The notes below the pieces were generated by a model. That model was not told the origin of the DNA. It ran no database searches and saw only the letters and a list, made by a program, of their open reading frames with translations. This document shows, in pieces, positions 35,273 through 45,511 of a stretch of 64,000 nucleotides of DNA. Numbering within the stretch: position 1 is the stretch's first letter; each line of letters opens with the position of its first letter. Both the position numbers and the translations under genes were made by a program. The DNA lies in assembly GCA_019915135.1 (NCBI GenBank), contig JAHLMK010000003.1, forward strand, positions 2,994,607 to 3,058,606, in the 5' to 3' direction. Origin of the DNA: Strobilurus pachycystidiatus. Its lineage: Eukaryota; Basidiomycota; Agaricomycetes; Agaricales; Physalacriaceae.

Positions 35273-36659
35273 ATGTAAGCTCTCCGACTTCCCTCTCCCT
35301 TGGTGGCGGACTGAGCTGTGTGAATCCTATAGGCAACACTCTTTGCGCCCTCGACTGCCGCCTTTGAGCATCCCGCCCTCCCCAAGTGCGGCTGACCGAC
35401 AGGACGTTCTCAGCACTCCCATGGAGGAAATGTCTCCCCTCACTCCGATACCTGATTCGCCCGTCCCTGGTGAGTTCCTGTCAACCTCGACTAATTTGCT
35501 CATAGGCTTACACATCCCAGAACCCATGCCTCCGGCAGTCGAGAAGATTTACCGCGACTTTAGTGACAAGCCATCAAAGTCTCCGTTCCGCGAGAAAGAT
35601 GCCCATCGAACAATGAAGAAGCTGTTCGATGTGATGGCGCAGTCAGCCAACACATGTGCGTGACTTCTATTCTCTGCACTTCCATGACATACTAACCATA
35701 CCTCATAGGGCGAACAGAATTCAATATCGAGAAACCTAAAGCTTCTCCACGCGGTGTGGTAATTGTCCCTTGGGACGACTACAGGGTGATGGAGGGTGAG
35801 ACCCCTAGCCGCATCGTCGATTGCAATGGCGAAACCCTGGTTGCCTACTTTCCTGGAGCCATTTCCGAGGGTGGAAGGGTGAGTGTGTGAGTGTCATCGT
35901 CGGATCTTCATACATACTGATGTCAATAGCAACGGCTCAACGAAACCATTGCAGAGTACATCAAGACGGTCCCACCTCGAGAGGGTGCTTCGGCCACTGC
36001 GGCAGAAAAAGTCGGGAAGTACTTGAAGGTACCAGGCCAGTTGACGGGAGAGATTAGGGTGGCACGTTGTTGGCATGCCATCGGCCACCAGGTATGTATG
36101 TGGTTCATGTTGCTTTGACCTGCTACTAATGTGATGCGTAGCGTTCAGGAGTTGCTGTGCCCAGTGCCGATGGCTTCCATAACACTACGTCTGCCTCTGC
36201 GACAGCACGCTTATGGGAGCGCATGCACACCCTGTCCTGGCTTATTAACGAAGGCATCCGCCTGCTGGACGAGCCACTCTATCACAATCTCACCCTCTTG
36301 CGACAGCGTTCAGAAGAGCACCACCCCATCCTCAAAGCTCTCAATCACATCGACCCCCTTCTGCTGGAGGGACGTGAAATCTACTTCAACCGTCAATCCG
36401 GTCTCCACACAGACTCACATGATCCCCCCAAGGCTTCGCTGTTCTAACAGTTGCCGGCGGGCCTATTACTGGTGGTTATGTTCATGTCCCGGGAATGAAA
36501 GTACGTGTTCGCCTGCACCCCGGGGATGTTGTATATATACGTGGACGGATCCTCCAGCACGAGATTGAGCCGTGGACTGGGGGAGCAAGAATAGCGATTC
36601 CTCATTTCACACATACCAGTCTGTGGCGCGAGTGCGGTTTAGGGCACCTGGTTACGTAG
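35273..36659 (+). pseudogene. TET/JBP-family 2-oxoglutarate/Fe(II) dioxygenase, one-base frameshift in last exon
   Basis: Exons read ...LHIPEPMPPAVEKIYRDF, WRTEFNIEKPKASPRGVVIV, QRLNETIAEYIKTVPP, EIRVARCWHAIGHQ and RSGVAVPSADGFHNTTS. The last exon carries the dioxygenase core: LHTDSHD with the HxD iron ligands, GGPITGGYVHVPGM, HPGDVVYIRGRILQHEIEPW with the distal His, and GGARIAIPHFTH with the 2OG-binding Arg. Fungal relatives (for example Coprinopsis CcTET) oxidise 5-methylcytosine. The first half of the last exon ends ...DSHDPPKA and then hits a stop. The remainder is open in the next frame to TAG at 36657-36659, so one base is missing around 36424-36433 (CCCCCC/AAGG). The start is uncertain: splicing of 35275-35332 would create a split ATG (AT|G). 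About 380 residues if intact. Confidence 0.82.
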
Positions 36660-36856
36660 AGTCGTTATGTTGTGGACATGGACAGTCTAGTCTGTAGCAA
36701 CCATCCGTAGTACAAACGTAGTATGTTTTGAGGTCCTGCAAGTATATCATAAAAGTCTCGATTGTATCATTTCTTTTGTAAGGGCAGACGTAAGAATTTG
36801 AGAGCCGTAAGAATTTGAGAACCGTAAGTGAAAGTTCAAGATCACAAGGAAGCCTG

Positions 36857-37531
36857 TCAGTCTCCAGGTTCGAATTCTGCAGCCTTCATCTCATCCTCAG
36901 CAATGGCTTCCCACAAACAGTTCCTGTACTTGGTGATCTGGTCCTCTAGAGCACCAGGTGAGTTCTTCCTGTTCTATTTCAAACAGAGCCGGCGCTCACC
37001 AATCCAGCTCGGGTCAGGCTGCCAAACTTCATCGACTTCAAGTGCTTGCGGGCTGGTGTCTTGCTTAATCATATGATCTCTGAAGTTGCAGAGGGTGTCG
37101 AGGGCTTGGAAAGTTTCGAACATGTCCTCCGACACCCACCTATGTACAATTTGAATAAGCGATACCGATTAACAAAGCTCTTTCACTGACGAGTTGTGCT
37201 CCGGTGCCCAATCCTGCCACTTAAGACAGTACTCCCAATCGTTCTCCCCTACCCTCTTAATAGCTACAACAGCCTCTAGGCCAGTGTGAGTCGGGTGTGG
37301 TGGGGATGACACCTGGGTCTATCACTCACCAAAGGGCCAGGTCTCGTCGACACCCAGTCCTGCTCTATCTCCAGAGCCTGTGTCCGAGGGTTCGTCGCTC
37401 TCAGGGTGGGCTGCCCCGGGATCGACTGGTTCTTTCTTTGCACGAGAAGCGGCCTGACTTCTGAGCAGACGCTGCGTCGCGTACTCAGGAGAGCGTGCTG
37501 GCTTTGTCTGGCGTCGAGGCGTCCTAGGCAT
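36857..37531 (-). CDS. Small chromodomain protein
   Basis: Four exons give 170 codons exactly. The N-terminal ~65 residues are basic then acidic (MPRTPRRQTKPARSPEYATQ). Across exons 2-3 lies a chromodomain-like unit: EAVVAIKRVGENDWEYCLKW, then QDWAPEHNSWVSEDMFETF, matching the Y-x-VKW...E-N-x-W pattern with aromatic cage candidates. The C-terminus is a short helix (ITKYRNCLWEAIAEDEM). Intron 2 uses donor GTCAGT near 37190. Chromodomains read methyl-lysine or bind nucleic acid. The gene converges on the TET-like gene with about 200 bp between stop codons, and a functional link is inference. Confidence 0.72.
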
Positions 37532-37841
37532 CGCCAAGTGGGTCGTGAGTTCTGCTAAGATGTGGGTGATGGAAGTGTGTAGAGCAACACATTATCACCC
37601 GGTTTCCCAGTAAATGGAATTGTGCCACTGCTCCCAGCAATGCAGAAACGCGGGCATTCTCTATGTTAACGCTCCCGGTAGTGCCATATGTGCCCTCGCG
37701 ATCGCCGGCAACTGCTGGCGGCTATCTCTATTTCCGATCGCCCTTCGGAAATAATGCTTGTAAAGGGATTTAACGCCAGCGGCAAAAGCGACAAGCCATT
37801 AGACCATACCACATCCATCTCCCTCGTTCCACATCACCGAC
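37532..37841. promoter_or_regulatory. Divergent 310-bp spacer
   Basis: This lies between the start codons of the chromodomain gene (minus) and the gene at 37842 (plus). It contains GCCGGCAACTGCTGGCGG and an AACGCCAGCGGC, instances of the recurrent GCTGGC/GCCAGC word. No TATA box is evident. Confidence 0.45.
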
Positions 37842-39412
37842 ATGCCAACCTCTCAGGCCTCTCAAGGCACTCTCATCAACGGCGCCCTCGACACCTTACA
37901 AGAAGAGATTCAAATGCTCGTTGACACTCCTGACTTCCAGTTCACCCAAAATACCAACGCACAGCGGCATCACCTACGACGTGCCACACATCGTCGCCTT
38001 ACCGACGTTCTTGCGATGGTTCCACCACCAACTCCGGAAGCTCCTCCGGGGCGAGAGACACCCGACTCTACACCGCGTCATCGCACCCAACAGACAAATC
38101 GCCCTACGGGTTCCATGCCGTCTCAACCCCAGGCAGCAGGTCTTGATCCATCCACGGCTGCGAGGTGGCTGGCCATCCAAGAGAAGGCTCGGCAATTGGG
38201 TCCCATCGACGCCCAAACATTTACACGAAGAATCTGGAATTCCCCTCCAGAAAGACTCACCACCGAAGCCGTTGAGGATGAAGCGTTGGTTTGCCTGCTT
38301 CGAGGTTACCAGGATGAACCGGGAAATTGGGTGCACATCTCACCTCATGTCATCTTGGAGTTCCCGCTTTGCTGAAGTCTTGACTAGAGAGATGGTATAG
38401 CACAGTTCAAGAACCCTCTCGGCGACTACTTGAACAATTTAGTATTCCCAGATGACGACCTTGAGTATGTCAACCAGTTGTTCGTGGTGCGTATCTCGCG
38501 TGGTGTTTCACCCCCACGACTGGATTGTTTCTTCGGCAGGAATTTCTCGACGCTGACCGCCAGAATCGAATCCAAACCTTTCTCTTCCACATCGTTAGCT
38601 TCATCAAACAACGATACTTTGTCGATGCACTCATGATGTGCGAAGAATTCAGCGAACAAGACAGCTTTGCTGCCCGCAGGTACCACGAACACATTGCCAC
38701 ACACCAGCTGGGTGGTATTGCGTGCCGGATTCAGGATGCGGCAACCCCTCCCAAGGAAAGGGAGGAGCTCAGGAAGCGTATTGCGAGGTGGAAGCGTACG
38801 CTGGCGAAGCTGTTCGACGCTTCCCTCGACCAGGCGGACCTGTTATACGACTTGTATGGTGCAGTAAGTACGAAATCATGTCGACAGCAGTACGTGACTT
38901 ACTCCCCATTACCAGTTCGGGGCCACTATGCTCCTGGATCCCTTCTGGCATGCTCCTTGGTTGGGGCAGTCCTCTTGCACCAAAAGTTTTCACAAGCTAG
39001 TACGCCATGCATGCGCAGAGCACCCGCTGGAGCATCAAGCGCTGAGCGATGCGCACTATGTGCTCCGCGAGTTCGTGAGTGTCTTGGGGGGTGAGGAAAC
39101 TGTTGAATTGGTGGATGTCTGGCATAAAGGTTATCCCCCGAACAACTACATCGAGACGAACACTCCCGCACCTGCTTAGTGTGGCGAAACGGTCCGAAGT
39201 TCGACTCCATGGACCAGTCCAGTCCTTTCCGCCGTGTTTATCTGCTGGAGAAGGTCGACGACGTGGGCCCCTGCGAATATCCAGCTTGGCAGTGGGGACG
39301 GCGTGATTCTAGTCGCGTCGCACCCGAGGGCAATCAGCTTCCGCGGCTGATGAGAAGTGGCGTGGCCAGGTCGTTTCTTCTGGATCCAAGGGAGATCGGG
39401 CGTGCACCGTAG
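37842..39412 (+). CDS. Island gene, helical protein of unknown function
   Basis: The start is MPTSQASQGTLINGALDTLQ. Exons then encode a Pro-rich linker; KNPLGDYLNNLVFPDDDLEY; EFLDADRQNRIQTFLFHIVS, followed by a long charged helical region (RKRIARWKRTLAKLFDASLD); FGATMLLDPFWHAPWLGQS; and a last exon from WRNGPKFDSMDQSSPFRRVY. The last intron has the unusual donor GTTATC near 39130. Without it the frame ends at 39177. The extended model ends with TAG at 39410-39412. No family was recognised. It is a probable KDZ-island cargo gene. Confidence 0.6.
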
Positions 39413-39580
39413 AACAGTAGCACGAAGGATGGTTTAAGTCCCATTGGAGGAAACTTGGGTTTGGAGGTGCATAGTCGGTATGTACTTATAGAACAAGGAC
39501 ATCTGATCTGTGGCAGTGTTTGGCTCCGTGTTTGTATCCGCTCTCTCAATACACTGCTACCACGACGTCTTCACTCTGCC

Positions 39581-42500
39581 ATGCCCAAGATCCTACCCAC
39601 CCAGCAAGGAAGTTCGCGCGGAACCACCAAACGTTATGCACCAACAAACGTCGGCGACCCATCTCACACACAAGACTGGGAGACAGCGGGAATACGGTAC
39701 AAATCCACGGTACGGTCGTTCTCTAGTCGGACGAGGTTTCTCTCTAATATGCCTTTTTCCAGAAGACTTCTGTTGAATTGCGCTTCCTTGCAAGGGAACG
39801 GGACGACCTCGGCCTGCACCCTGTGACATACGAACGCGCCAAAGTAGACCGAGAGAATCGCGCGGCGCGCCAGGAACTCCGCAAGTGGGATATGGACCTG
39901 GAGAGAGATCCCATCGAGTAAGTCTTGACTGGCATGATCATCGTGTAGGGGGTTGACACGTCGAACAGCCCGCCCCCACTCAAATTTCTCATTGATACAC
40001 ACGAGCATAGCTTCACCGTCCTCCACGCAGATTCACTTCCGCCACTTCCGGGGAAGCCACCGAGCCACGAGAGGCGCCGAATACGTAGCATCGAGCCTGA
40101 ACTCCTTGTCGGTTGTTACTGGTCCATCAACGCTATTCCTTACACCGGATTTCTTCCTTGCGATGCATACCGGGTGTGCTTCAATGATTCACTTTTCGCC
40201 TGCATCTTCCAGCGCAAATGGGAGATAGCCACGCAGCCCAACCAGGACGGAACTTGGCAGCTAGATCCCCGGACCATCGAACAGTGGCGAATGCTTGAAA
40301 GAATCCTCCTGACTTTGAGAGAAATCTTGAGTCGTCTGTTGGGCGGTCGCTTGAGTCCACAACATCTTGCAGCTCCAGGCCCAGCCAATTATCTCTATCA
40401 CCGACCCCTAGCCGACCCCATTGTCCTGCAGAAACGGTTGATTCGCAGTCGTTGGGCCTTTGTGCTGCTTGGTGCCGAGATCTCCTACTTATACGCTCCG
40501 TTTTTTCCAAAACCACAGATGGTTGACGACTTGGCGCAGGAAATTGGGTTGGCCTTTCCTGGTGATGATGCTGCGGTGCAGGACATACTGCAATGCTGGA
40601 TTTTCCTGCCCTCCACAGGTTTCTACAAAACCGCGCCGGCGGGGGGTTACAACAAGAGCGACGGGCGAACATGTGTACCTCGCTTCGGTGTTTTCGTCAA
40701 CGCACAGACAACGGACATCTCTCGTGGCTTCTGGCATTACGAATGCTTTCGGGTGCCTGTTTGGTTCTGGTGGGGCAATCGCGTTCATACCCTCTCGTCT
40801 TCAGATGCTTTCTTCACACGGCGGTATGGATTTCACAAAGAGACAGTCAAGACATACCTTGCCATGGATGCACGTCCTCTCAAAGAACTTGAAGCCGGCA
40901 TGTACTTCGAGAAAGTTCGCTTCACCCGTGGCTTTCACCATCCGTTCAGTCGTGCCAAGCAGCTGATCACCGCCACATCAGACTTTGCGCCACAAACCGA
41001 TGAGACCTGGAGCGATTTTTTCGTCCGACGGGAAAGAACGATCCTGGGTATGATCGTTCCATCCTTGCAGAAAGCTGTCCTACATGAGCGCCAGCAGCAG
41101 GCCGAACTTCGAGGATTTCAAGCTCCTTCACGCGTCTTCCAGTGGAAACTACGAATGACCACTGTGGCTGGAACATCACACATGTCGCATCGCGTACGCG
41201 TCTTGGTTGGGGCTCACAAAGCCGGGCGCGTTTGGGCCGAGTTCCTCCCGACCCAGCGGGTATATTGCGCGACTTTTGATGAGTGGGATTTGTGCGAAGA
41301 GTTGAGCTTGGAGCAAGAGGCTGCTGTCCTGCCGCTCAGACAGATCGTCGATGGTGTCTCGGACGGCAATGATGCAGGGTGCCTCGACGCTATGTTGGAG
41401 GATGTAGGAAGTGGTGATGGGGGTATGGAAAACGGTGTTGAGTTTGCCGGTCCTTGCTCAGCGACCGAACCCACCGAATTTGACGTTCTAGCCCTGGAGG
41501 AGGGAGAGATTGACGAGGAATATGCTCCTCTAATGTCACATGGCGAATATCGTCGACTATTTGCTTTGCATCCACCAGCTCTCCAGACGCGGAACATCGA
41601 TGTCCTCCCCTTTGGTGGCATTCTCACTCAGATCCACGGGATGCTGCTTCCACCTTCCCTCTTCCTGCCTCCTTCATGTGCAGCTCCACTCCCTCTATCT
41701 TCAGCCACTAGTCCCCACTATAAACGCTGCCGGCGATTCTTGGCATGTGGTTATGGCGTGCATGATCCGAACTATTCACTGTCCCATGGGTCGTTGGAAG
41801 ATCTCGAGGGATACTTGGACCTTTATTCACACTACACTGGGCACGGTAACACTCTACCGCCCAATCCTCTGGCACAATTCTGCGATCTATCCACACCCCA
41901 TGCATCTCCTCTACGGCCACAGGTTCTGAACCAAACCGTGATTACCAAGTTGTCTTACACATTCCTGGAAGAGAGTGTCTACCAGATTGTCTTGGTCGAC
42001 TGCCCAGCCCTTGAGGATCTGCGGATTCTCGTCTTTCGTGCCACGGACGTTATCTTATTCTTGCGACAGATTTCGTACCGTACGCCGGAGGATGCTTTAA
42101 CGATGCTCACAAGCTTAGGCATTCGATTCTCCTTGGCAATAGAAGCAGTTGGGCACCGCCTTGAGCGCCCTCTTCCCGTTTCGGTTATTCCGACACGACA
42201 TCACCCTTTCCGGCCTACAGTATACGACTATCAGCAATACCTTGCTCGTCGTACGGCACTTCTATCGCACACCAGTGTACTGCGGGCGGCGTTGATGGCA
42301 GGAAAGATATTCTGGCGGCTTGCCATGGAACATGTAGAAGACTCATCCATCATCCTGACGGGTCCAGGGCGCAAGGTGGAGGTTACAGGTCAACGATCCA
42401 CTCTCGCAAGTGGCGTGGTACTGTGCGAGGAACGATTGACAGACGACCAGATTGACATCATCTGTGGGGTCTATCGTGTCGTGGATGCCCGCTATCCACA

Positions 42501-42753
42501 TGATCCTGCATACATATCCTGGTTCCCTCGCCAAGGTGGATGGCGGGCCAGTGGTTTCAATGTTGGCATGTGGACGGAGGACGCTGAGTCGTGGTATCAG
42601 TCTCGGGTCAAATCCTACCTCAACGCGGAGAAGGGTCCTCTAAAACAAGGAGATTGGGAGCGGAGTCTCAGGCTGAATAGGGAGGCAAAGAAGGTGGCAC
42701 ATGGGCTGAACGTGTTTTGTGAAGAGAAACTGGCTCCTTACGTTCACTCATAG
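39581..42753 (+). CDS. Large island gene (about 1,000 residues), function unknown
   Basis: The first exon starts MPKILPTQQGSSRGTTKRYA. Exon 2 is strongly charged (YERAKVDRENRAARQELRKW). Exon 3 runs uninterrupted for about 2.75 kb from PPPLKFLIDTHEHSFTVLHA to the stop at 42753. The sequence looks globular, with aromatic clusters (FWHYECFRVPVWFWWGNRVH), an acidic insert (ALEEGEIDEEYAPL) and a C-terminal segment with ISWFPRQGGWRASGFNVGMW. No catalytic motif was recognised. Such long proteins recur next to KDZ genes in Agaricomycetes by my recollection. The frame is intact over its full length, so it is probably functional. Confidence 0.68.
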
Positions 42754-43067
42754 CATCCAAGGCATTTTGTTGTATTGTTGTGTGTTGTACTCATATGTAT
42801 TGCTTGAATTGTATGCTCTTAGGCTGGATGGACGGGCACCTGTGCTGAGCGCGCGAGCGGGAATCTGTAACTGGGGGCACAAATACTCGTGTCCGCCAGC
42901 GGTGTAGTGAGGTCTGCTCGGAGAAACCTGGATGCGCCGGCCCGAGATGGTTAGCCCGCCGGCATATTGGTAGGATGCTGCAGGCGGAGTTTGAGGTAAA
43001 CGCTCGCATCAAAGACACTGCCACCCATCCTAGGTTGACTTCGATCTAACCGTACTCCTCAGCGGAG
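42754..43067. other. Intergenic, 314 bp
   Basis: It contains another GCCAGCGG/CGCCGGC patch around 42895-42965 and the promoter side of the next gene. Nothing else was seen. Confidence 0.45.
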
Positions 43068-43845
43068 ATGTCGTACCCATCTACTAATCACCAAAAACCC
43101 TACGTCTCTCCTCCTCGACCGCCTGTGAATCGGGGTGCCTATCGAGCACCAAGGATTATGCCTCGGCCGACCGGCAGTCTTGCTGCCATGACCGCCAGTA
43201 AAGGATACGGGGCTGTCCCAGAACCGTCAGAGGGGGAAGTCGCGAAAGACTCGTTGCGCGCCTTGATTGAAAATCTATCCGAGCTCCACGAGAGACTGTG
43301 TATAATGTTCCCAAAAGGTGTGAGATTCGACTTTCACCTGTCACTGGGAACTGACGTCTCTAGGAAAAGCCACCACCCGTTCTCAAGAGGCCAAACCTGA
43401 CCGCAAGGACGAGTCTGGGGAAGATGGTGACTTTGAAGCCAGTGCGCGCGAACTACACCCGGACCTAGTCAAGTGGATGGAGAAGACAGGGAGGTCTGAG
43501 CGCAGATGGACGAACTGTTTCCATGCACTTGGGGTGGATTCTCCGGTCAAATTACGCTTTCTGGCTCAGGGTGAGCAAGCACTTCCTCATGATGTTATCT
43601 GACTAACCAGTTGTGGCGCAGTGCTCATTGAAGACCAAGACAGCAGTGCCTGCGACGGTCCCATCACAGAAGCGGTGTGGAATGTGTTCATAAAGGCCTT
43701 CCCAACCTTGGACGAACCCAACGAAGAGTACAAGCTGAGGGATGACCTGCGGGACCTGCTTCGCGATGATGAACTGCTGGTCGAAGACATTCAAGAGAAG
43801 GCAGAGGACGAGGAGGAGGAGAGACGCCTGCACATCGGGAAATAG
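43068..43845 (+). CDS. Small acidic island gene, function unknown
   Basis: Three exons: MSYPSTNHQKPYVSPPRPPV and a linker ending SELHERLCIMFPK; then GKATTRSQEAKPDRKDESGE leading to ELHPDLVKWMEKTGRSERRW; then VLIEDQDSSACDGPITEAVW and a strongly acidic tail (EKAEDEEEERRLHIGK). Both introns have clear GT-AG ends (45-60 nt). The protein is about 220 residues, probably intracellular, with no known domain. It lies in the island upstream of the interrupted coiled-coil gene. Confidence 0.6.
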
Positions 43846-44237
43846 AGAATAGAACAAACCGCGATATCTAATAAAGTTGTATATGCAATATCATAGTACA
43901 GTGAATCTGCGTTACAGGCGTATGGACAACAAACAAGCCGCGGGCAGGTTTGGGGGAGTCGGTAGCGCCCATGTTTCTCCTGGGGGCACATTGATTAGGA
44001 ATGCTGCCAGGCATAAGCTGGTCTGTCAGCAGACTCATAAGGATTGCGGGCAGGCATGAATCAGTCTGCGAGCAGATTCATCAGAAATGGCGGCAAGTGT
44101 GGATGGACTGGTCAGCAATTCAGGAGTCATCATTGACAAGAAAGATAAACATTGAACAGTGGGTAAGATAGAACATAGATGTACAATTCTGAGATAGCTA
44201 AGTTGGAATACATATTTGTAGGGGGTCGGGTCGGGTC

Positions 44238-45511
44238 TCACGCATTATTTTTGTCGCCATCTTCATCTTCTTCTGCATCCTCGTCTTCCTCACACTGATG
44301 ATCGATGGTCAGCTCCTTCGCGTTCTCGAGCTCTGTTTTGATGATGTGCCACTCCTGCTTGATCGCGGTCCCGGCGTCTACTCGATCCTTGTCATGCTCG
44401 TTCGCGCTGTGTCCATCTGCGTGCTCTTCCTGCCTGATCTTGACCATCTCACTGGTTATCGCAGCCCAAACACCTGGTGTGAATATGAGTCCGGTCCGGC
44501 CAGTGGACTCGAAGGGATGTGACCACTCACGTTGACTCCTCTGGAGACTGGTGGCGAAGGATTTCACCTTCGCTATAAGAGATTGTCAAACAAAGTTCAA
44601 GTTGTGTACCGTGAGAAAGAAGCGTACCATTGGCGTCGTCCAATTTCTTGTTTGCAATGTCGCGAGACCGGTGCATTTCTTGCTCTAGGTAGCCAACGTC
44701 TTGCCGAAACTTCTCAGTCAATACTGAGGGGCATGAGACGGAAGTCAAATGTGTGCGAGGCCTAGGCCAAAGAGCTTGCCTTGAGACTTGCGGAGTTCCT
44801 TCTCCAATTGCCTCGTCTTCACTAAGTATGACCGGAATGGCTCATCAGAGGTGAGTCGTGAAGATAGTAAGGGAAAACTCACCATTGGCTGCCTCGAGTT
44901 TGGCTGCACTGTCACCTGGGTGTGGAAATTCAGTACAATATAGACTCTAGACTAAAGGTTCTCACCAAGGGCCTCTTGCGTGGCGCTCTCATGTTTCGCC
45001 TTGGTAGCGTCTAGCTCTAGCCTTAACGATTTTGAAAGTTCTAGTATAAGTAAGGTTAGTATGTTTAATGGAAACGCATAGGATGGACAGGACCTTGCGC
45101 CTTTTCCAAGTCATTCGTCAAAACTCGAACCTGGTCCGTGGATTGCTGGAGGTCAGTACGCAGGGAATCAACATCGCGTTGCAAGTCTGAGTTGTCGCCT
45201 AGGTTATAAGTTGGTCAATTGGCAGGAAGGAGACGGCGCACAACAACATACCGTTCAATACTTGCACTTGAGTGCGAAGGTCTTGAAGAGTTCCTGAGAA
45301 TCAAACTTGAGTGTGGGACGATACAGCAAGGATGGAGCCAGTGGAACCTGCTAGCTCTTCAGACCTTCGGGCCTCAAGCGCGGCAAGCCGCCTCTCGAGT
45401 TGGGCCAAAGTTGTCACCGGGACTTCTGATGCATGACTGGCATGTGAGGCAGAGAAGACGGAGGGTTGGGGAGAGTTAGCGGGTGGAGGTGCATTGGAGC
45501 GAAGTGCGCGT
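44238..45511 (-). pseudogene. Zinc-finger/coiled-coil gene, C-terminal part, cut by retrotransposon
   Basis: This is the downstream half of a minus-strand gene whose start is at 62562. From the insertion point the exon reads RALRSNAPPPANSPQPSVFS and leads into VTTLAQLERRLAALEARRSE. Short exons then continue a long coiled coil: GTLQDLRTQVQVLNG, DNSDLQRDVDSLRTDLQQS, VRVLTNDLEKAQ, LSKSLRLELDATKAKHES, LTEKFRQDVGYLEQEMHRS. The last exon ends in an acidic EEDEDAEEDEDGDKNNA. At least eight introns have proper GT-AG ends and heptads continue across them. Before insertion the frame joined the right-hand half without a shift. The coiled coil predicts a dimer, and its function is unknown. Confidence 0.78.
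45508..45511. repeat. Left target-site duplication GCGT
   Basis: GCGT directly precedes the left LTR (TGATACGC...). The same four bases follow the right LTR at 61891-61894. One more T is ambiguous, so a 5-bp duplication (GCGTT with an LTR starting at G) cannot be excluded. Confidence 0.75.

Noticed and set aside
36432..36450. An 18-nt intron to bridge the TET frameshift
   Set aside because: GCTTCGCTGTTCTAACAG is far below the intron size seen here (45-65 nt) and has no proper donor.
37430..37531. Histone H3-tail mimic at the chromodomain protein's N-terminus
   Set aside because: PRTPRRQTKPARS resembles ARTKQTARKS only loosely. Basic N-termini are common.
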